Source: Streptomyces pilosus (GTDB taxonomy: Bacteria; Actinomycetota; Actinomycetes; Streptomycetales; Streptomycetaceae). From it: 64,000 bases of DNA. A program made the translations under genes and the position numbers. Within the stretch, counting starts at the first letter, position 1. Every line of letters starts with the position of its first letter. The DNA lies in assembly GCF_014649835.1 (NCBI RefSeq), contig NZ_BMTU01000016.1, positions 90,871 through 154,870 of the forward strand. The letters are read 5' to 3'. Shown here one piece after another: positions 59,523 to 64,000 of this stretch. Below the pieces are notes generated by a model, which saw nothing but the letters and a program-made list of their open reading frames with translations, was not told the DNA's origin and searched no databases.

Positions 59523-62158
59523 GACTGATGGCACTCGTGGAGGCCGGTGACGTTCCCGGCGTGCTCCGGGCACTGGGTGAACTCGGCGCGGAACAGCGCG
59601 CGGCCCAATTGCCGGAGCTGGACGCCCGCTACGAGGAGCTGGGTTTCCCGGGCTGGCTGAAGCTCACCGCCGAACAGGGTGTGGCCCTGGCCAGCGCACG
59701 GTTGGGCTGCCAGGAGACCCCGGACGCCGCGGCCCGCCACCTCCACTCGGGCGGACGGTACGTGCCCCCGCAGGACGGCTGGATGGCCGACGTCGTCGAC
59801 CTGTTCCCCGTCGGATGGCGGACCGAACTCGTGGCGCGGCTCGACGAGCAGGTGCGCGAGCGCAGTGGTTCACAACGCCTCCACTTCGTCGTCGACCACA
59901 TCGTCCGCACCACCGGCTGCCCGATGCCGCAATCCGACTACTTCGTCGACGGCTGGCTGCGCAAGCACGCGTGCGGTCCGTCGGACGGTCTCCTGGAACG
60001 GCTGCGCGAGGACCCCCTCTCCGCGAAGCTGCTCCCGCTGGCCCTGGAAGGGCCCTCCGTCTCCTTCAGCAGCCATGTGCTGTCGGCGCTGTGCACCCTC
60101 GCCGCCGAGGAGATGGTCGACCGTGCCGCGCTCGTCCGCCGTACCTTCGCGATCGTGGCCGGCCAGCACCCGGCCGCAGCCATCCAGTACTGGCAGGCCG
60201 TCCCCCTCACTGCCGAGGAGCACGCCCGAACGGCACCCCAACGGGTTGCCCTGGCCGAAAGGCTGCTCGTACGTCTTCTGCAGGACGGCGCACCCAAGAC
60301 GATCACACCGGTCATGACGTTCCTGCGGGCTCTGGCCCTCACTCCAGCCGAATATGTTCCCTTCATCCGGGACCACGTGGCCATGCTCGACCTGTCGTCC
60401 CCGGTGGCCTCCTACGGCCAGGAGGTCCTCCGCGAACTGGACGAGGCGGGGCTACTGGAGGAGGACGTACTCAGCGAGGCGTGCGAACGCGTCCTGCTGC
60501 GCCCCGAGAAGAAACTGGTACGCGCACAGCTGTCCTGGCTCGACCGGGTGGCACGGCGGGAGCCCGCGCGCGCGGACCGGATACTGGCGGAAACGGCGCT
60601 CGCCTTCGAGCACCCGGACGTGTCCGTGCAGGAGCGCGCCCTCCGGCTCGTCGCCCGCCACCTGAAGAAGGCGGGCGGCCCGGCGAGGGCGGAGCTCCGG
60701 ACGGCTGCCGCGTCGCTCGGGCCGGCGCTGGCCGTACGTGCCGCGGAACTGCTCGGCACGCAAACGCCCGGCACGGAGCAGGACACTCGAGCCGAGCGAC
60801 TCGCCGAGGCCGAGGTGCTGCCCTTCCTGTCCGGGCCCGGACCGGTGCCGGGTCCCGCCGGGTCGGCCGCCGAGGTGGCCCAGGAGCTGGCGGTTGTCCT
60901 CACGGACGACGACGTGGTGGCGTTCGAGCGCGCGCTGGACGGGCTGGTCCGCCATGCCCGGCTCGACCGTGAGGCACTGTGCCGGGCGCTCGAACCGGTC
61001 ATGCGCAGGGGACCGGGCGTCCACCATGACTGCGGGCAGAGCGATCTGTACGACGTGGCGGCGGCCGTGCGGGGTGACGAGCCGAGGAAACTGTACGGTC
61101 GCCCCCACCGCAGGATCAGTCACGGCGAAGCGGTCTCCCCGCCCGGTAAGTTACTCATGGCGCGTCTGATGGAGGCCATCGATGTGATCGAGGCCGGTGC
61201 GCAGCCGTTCCTGCTGGCTCTGCCGACCCACGTCACCGGTGCCGTGGACGCGGGCGTGCTGGTGGAACGCCTTGCCGAGCTGGAGCGCAGGGGAGTCGAA
61301 CCGGCACCGGTCGACCTGGAGCAGGCCCTGCTGCGGGTGACCCCCACAGCGGATGAGCAGGTACGGTGTGCTGCGGGTGACCTGCGGTCGGACGCCGGCC
61401 GGCGACTGGCGCGCCGACTGCGCGAAGGCGGCCTGCCGCACCAGGACTCGACTCCGGAGAAGTGGCCGACCGCTGATCCGGGTGACGCCCCGCCCGGACG
61501 GTGGGAGCCCGCGTCCCCCGGCTTGGACCAGGACATCCAGCTTCTGCCGGTCGCGGCTGCCGTCCTCGGTACGTTCGAACGGGACCGGACCCTCGAAGGC
61601 GGCTACAGCCCCCACGACATCTACGCCGCACCGTACTGGGTGGCTCAGCTGCCGCATCACCGCGACGAGGTGGCCGCACGTGCCAGGAACTCGGTGAACG
61701 GCCGCATGCTCGCACGTTTGACCGAAGCGGGCGGCCCGGCGGGATACGCCCTGCACTGGCAGATCGCCCGGAAGATCGACCACGACCGTGATTCCGCGGT
61801 GGACGCCCTGCTCGCGCTCGCCGCGCAGGGCCAGTTCGACGGCCGACTGCTCGGCGGACAGTTGCAGGCGCTGATATGTGCCGGATCGAGCTCACCCAAG
61901 CGCGTCGTCGACGGACTGCGCACGGCGGCCGCAACCGGTGCGTACGCCACGGTCTGGTCCGTGGTGGAGGCCGCTCTGCCCGCGCTGCTGCGCGGCACAC
62001 CGGTCAGGGATGCCGGGGCACTCCTCGCCGTGGGGGTCGAGTGCGCTTCACGCTGCGCGGCCAAGGGTGTCGTCCCCGAGGTCGAGGCGGTGGCCGCGCG
62101 CACCGGATCGAGCCAGACGGTGAAACACGCCAGGCTGCTGCGAGACGTCCTGCGTTGA
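59519..62158 (+). CDS. Large DUF6493-type helical-repeat protein
   Basis: 879-residue protein, mostly alpha-helical, with many HEAT-like pairs, for example RRTFAIVAGQHPAAAIQYWQ and QERALRLVARHLKKAGGPAR. No catalytic motif is visible. The start GTG overlaps the SWIM gene stop. DUF6493 proteins commonly pair with SWIM proteins, and the pair is thought to act with AAA ATPases, but this copy has none nearby. Function unknown. Confidence 0.8.
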   Translation: MRLMALVEAGDVPGVLRALGELGAEQRAAQLPELDARYEELGFPGWLKLTAEQGVALASARLGCQETPDAAARHLHSGGRYVPPQDGWMADVVDLFPVGWRTELVARLDEQVRERSGSQRLHFVVDHIVRTTGCPMPQSDYFVDGWLRKHACGPSDGLLERLREDPLSAKLLPLALEGPSVSFSSHVLSALCTLAAEEMVDRAALVRRTFAIVAGQHPAAAIQYWQAVPLTAEEHARTAPQRVALAERLLVRLLQDGAPKTITPVMTFLRALALTPAEYVPFIRDHVAMLDLSSPVASYGQEVLRELDEAGLLEEDVLSEACERVLLRPEKKLVRAQLSWLDRVARREPARADRILAETALAFEHPDVSVQERALRLVARHLKKAGGPARAELRTAAASLGPALAVRAAELLGTQTPGTEQDTRAERLAEAEVLPFLSGPGPVPGPAGSAAEVAQELAVVLTDDDVVAFERALDGLVRHARLDREALCRALEPVMRRGPGVHHDCGQSDLYDVAAAVRGDEPRKLYGRPHRRISHGEAVSPPGKLLMARLMEAIDVIEAGAQPFLLALPTHVTGAVDAGVLVERLAELERRGVEPAPVDLEQALLRVTPTADEQVRCAAGDLRSDAGRRLARRLREGGLPHQDSTPEKWPTADPGDAPPGRWEPASPGLDQDIQLLPVAAAVLGTFERDRTLEGGYSPHDIYAAPYWVAQLPHHRDEVAARARNSVNGRMLARLTEAGGPAGYALHWQIARKIDHDRDSAVDALLALAAQGQFDGRLLGGQLQALICAGSSSPKRVVDGLRTAAATGAYATVWSVVEAALPALLRGTPVRDAGALLAVGVECASRCAAKGVVPEVEAVAARTGSSQTVKHARLLRDVLR

Positions 62159-62294
62159 GACGGTGAGACGACAGTCCCGTTCCCACTCCGCCTTCGCGCT
62201 CCGTGCCCGGCTCGAGCGCCTGATCTGAGAGCTTCCTGCTCAGCGCCGCCGGGGCTCCCTCATCCGAGGGCGCAGAGAACCGTCTGGCGAACAG

Positions 62295-62492
62295 TTACCG
62301 GTTCAGGGAGGCGAGGACGGCCAGGCACAGGGTCAGGGCTGCGGCGAAGGCGACACCGCTGCGTGAGAGGGCCGCCGGAATGGAGGCTCCTTCCCAGCGG
62401 GCGAGGCCGAAACTGATCATCGCGGCGACCGCGGCCGACAACACGGCAACCGCCAGGACGAGAAGCAGGAACGCTGTGGAGCCGTAGTTCAC
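62295..62492 (-). CDS. Small two-helix membrane protein
   Basis: 65-residue protein with two hydrophobic helices (FLLLVLAVAVLSAAVAAMIS and GVAFAAALTLCLAVLASL) joined by a short polar loop. GTG at 62492 is preceded by AAGGCGG; ATG at 62519 would add nine residues. No family recognised. It lies just upstream of and opposite to the GAF-type regulator gene. Confidence 0.6.
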   Translation of the reverse strand: MNYGSTAFLLLVLAVAVLSAAVAAMISFGLARWEGASIPAALSRSGVAFAAALTLCLAVLASLNR

Positions 62493-62625
62493 GGTAGCAC
62501 CGCCTTGATGAGGCTTCATCGGGAGAAGATTGCGACGATCACGAGTAGAACCCGCTGGTGGCCCGGTTGAATGTTCTCCGGTGACAACAGGGGGTTGTCC
62601 GGTGAACAACTGAGCGGGAGGGCGC

Positions 62626-64000
62626 GTGGGGGGAAAGGGAAAGCGACCCGGCCGGCCGTGGGCTCCACCGCGAGGATCGTGCGCCGAGATCAATCAACTG
62701 GTCGAGCAGGTGCGGTCGTGGCTGGACGGTGCCTCGTTGTCGGTGAGGCAGCTCCACCAGCGTCTTACTCCGGACCATTTCGAGACCGGAGTGGTGCCAG
62801 AGTTACGTCGCCTGCGTGATCTGTTGTCCGGTGACGGACTGACGTGGGACCTGGTCGAGGCGGTGGCTGACGTCTGTTTTCCGGACGAACCGATCGACCG
62901 GACCGCGCAACGCCTGCAGACAGCACAGGAATTATGGCACCGGGCCCGAACCAGCCCGACCTCGTTCGCGGAGGGTACACAAGAGCTGGCACTCGCTCAT
63001 GAGCTGCTGGCGGCCAAGGACCGCACCATCGAGGTGTACCAGGAATTGCAGGTCGTTCGCCGGGCCTACGAGGCCAGCGAACGCAGCCAGGCTCAGGCGC
63101 TTCAGATCGCCACGCTTCTGTTCGCCATGCTTGGCCAGGCCCAGGCAAAGGTGGCGGAACTGAAACGCCGGGTCGACGCCCAGGTACCGCCGCCGGCCCA
63201 CTCGCTGACGCACACGGCGCTGGAGCTACGCCTGTCCCGCGCACAGCGGCAGCAGAACGACCTACGTCAGCAACTGGCGCGTGCCGAGCAGGAGAGAGAC
63301 ACCGCCCAGCAGGTCGTCGACCATGCCGCGCGCCGCATACATGCTCTGGAAGCCGAACTGACCGAGCTGCGTGAATGGGCGGGATGTGAGGATGCTGCCC
63401 CCGTGCAGGAGCTGACCCTGCGGGTTCCTCAGCCCGACCTGCGAGCGATCTCCGACGATGACGCGGCTCTCGACGACGTCGATCTTGCCCTGGAGAAGGC
63501 TCGCGCTGTGCTCGACGAGGAGCACGATTCCGTTCAGCAAGCTGCCCACGACATGGGCTACCGAGCCGCTCCGTCCTCGAACTCTGACGGTGTCGTCATC
63601 AAGGTGCCGGCCCGAACTCGGTTCACAGCCACTCAGCAGCCCCTTCGCGGGACGGGAGAAGAATCCTCGGCATTGTCCGGGACAACCTCGGACAACCAGC
63701 TGGCCGGCCCCGACACCCCTCCCGCCGTCGATGCATCGCGTCTGTCCGCTGATCGTCTGCGCTACATCGGCGCCGCGACCCGGCGGATCGCCCGCGGCGT
63801 CGACCTGGACGAGATCGTGATGGGGCTGTGCCGGGCCACCGTGCCCACCTTCTCCGACGCGATCCTGGTCCATCTGCGGTCCCCGCTGCCGGTCGGCGAC
63901 GAACGGCCCACCGGCCCGCTGGTGCTGCGGCTGCGCCGCACCGACCGCATCCCGGCGGAACGGGACACCGAGGGCGGCTTCATGCCGGTCGCCGCGCCGC
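62626..64000 (+). CDS. Coiled-coil and GAF-type regulator, 3' end missing
   Basis: At least 458 codons, open through the right edge. GTG at 62626 follows GGGAGG. The N-terminal 110 residues form a helical unit (LVEQVRSWLDGASLSVRQLHQRL, then LRDLLSGDGLTWDLVEAVADVC) common at the start of Streptomyces regulators. A long coiled coil follows (about 120-300), then a linker, and a GAF-like sensory domain begins near 385 (LRYIGAATRRIARGVDLDEIV). Relatives continue into a SpoIIE-type PP2C phosphatase; that part would lie beyond the window. Confidence 0.8.
   Translation, partial: MGGKGKRPGRPWAPPRGSCAEINQLVEQVRSWLDGASLSVRQLHQRLTPDHFETGVVPELRRLRDLLSGDGLTWDLVEAVADVCFPDEPIDRTAQRLQTAQELWHRARTSPTSFAEGTQELALAHELLAAKDRTIEVYQELQVVRRAYEASERSQAQALQIATLLFAMLGQAQAKVAELKRRVDAQVPPPAHSLTHTALELRLSRAQRQQNDLRQQLARAEQERDTAQQVVDHAARRIHALEAELTELREWAGCEDAAPVQELTLRVPQPDLRAISDDDAALDDVDLALEKARAVLDEEHDSVQQAAHDMGYRAAPSSNSDGVVIKVPARTRFTATQQPLRGTGEESSALSGTTSDNQLAGPDTPPAVDASRLSADRLRYIGAATRRIARGVDLDEIVMGLCRATVPTFSDAILVHLRSPLPVGDERPTGPLVLRLRRTDRIPAERDTEGGFMPVAAP

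Noticed and set aside
1..64000. tRNA, rRNA or CRISPR arrays
   Set aside because: No TTCRANYC-type T-arm in a clover-leaf context, no rRNA-like sequence and no regularly spaced repeats were found by eye.

Overview
The window reads as chromosome from a Streptomyces-type actinomycete. GC is very high, with strong G/C bias at third codon positions. GTG starts are common and many adjacent genes overlap as ATGA or GTGA. The families are typical of the genus: NarL-type two-component pairs, CGNR/ABATE zinc-finger regulators, SWIM/DUF6493 pairs, an RNase J with the Streptomyces N-terminus, and a GAF regulator with an amphipathic coiled-coil region. No rRNA, tRNA or CRISPR array was seen. The density of gene fragments, IS remnants and one-gene regulators suggests an accessory or arm-like region rather than conserved core.

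Layout. 1-5.8 kb: the end of an acyl-AMP ligase, a thioesterase, an ECF-type biotin importer (bioY, ATPase, EcfT), a small PIN-like protein and bioB, closed by a strong hairpin. 5.8-12 kb: GDP-mannose 4,6-dehydratase, divergent from a one-module NRPS (C-A-T) whose end overlaps a convergent amidohydrolase. 12-19.5 kb: a NarL-type kinase/regulator pair, a small membrane protein, a Cmx-like MFS exporter and two alpha/beta hydrolases, one with a LAXTG sortase signal. 19.5-23.3 kb: scrambled DNA. An aldo/keto reductase gene is split into two pieces in the wrong order between copies of an 8-bp repeat, a TnpB tail sits between the pieces, and an unknown gene and a decayed IS5-type transposase follow. 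23.3-28.4 kb: a large unknown protein, a superfamily-2 helicase with helicase-associated repeats, and a ribbon-helix-helix-like partner.

28.7-43.6 kb: a sigma-like/zinc-finger/transmembrane/ricin fusion, a DUF899 protein, thioredoxin reductase, a Tat-exported hydrolase, a CGNR regulator, an NmrA-like protein, two very small genes behind paired operators, an ArsR-SRPBCC operon, a thioredoxin/NHL protein, a GNAT acetyltransferase and a second-type RNase J. 43.9-49.9 kb: a CGNR regulator divergent from a VOC / FMN-fold protein / ferredoxin / ferredoxin-reductase run, a second VOC protein, and a flavin monooxygenase broken by one amber codon. 50-52.3 kb: IS and hydrolase debris, a small membrane protein, and a protein that reads as two tandem histone folds. 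52.7-57.7 kb: a flavin hydroxylase with a divergent TetR regulator and twin operators, then a CPBP protease-kinase-regulator operon. 58-64 kb: a SWIM/DUF6493 pair, a small membrane protein, and a GAF-type regulator running off the right edge.

The most unusual items are the probable histone-fold doublet at 51.5 kb, the circularly permuted aldo/keto reductase block at 19.5-21.3 kb, and the two small genes at 37.7-38.1 kb. All assignments come from reading the sequence by eye. No database search was run.
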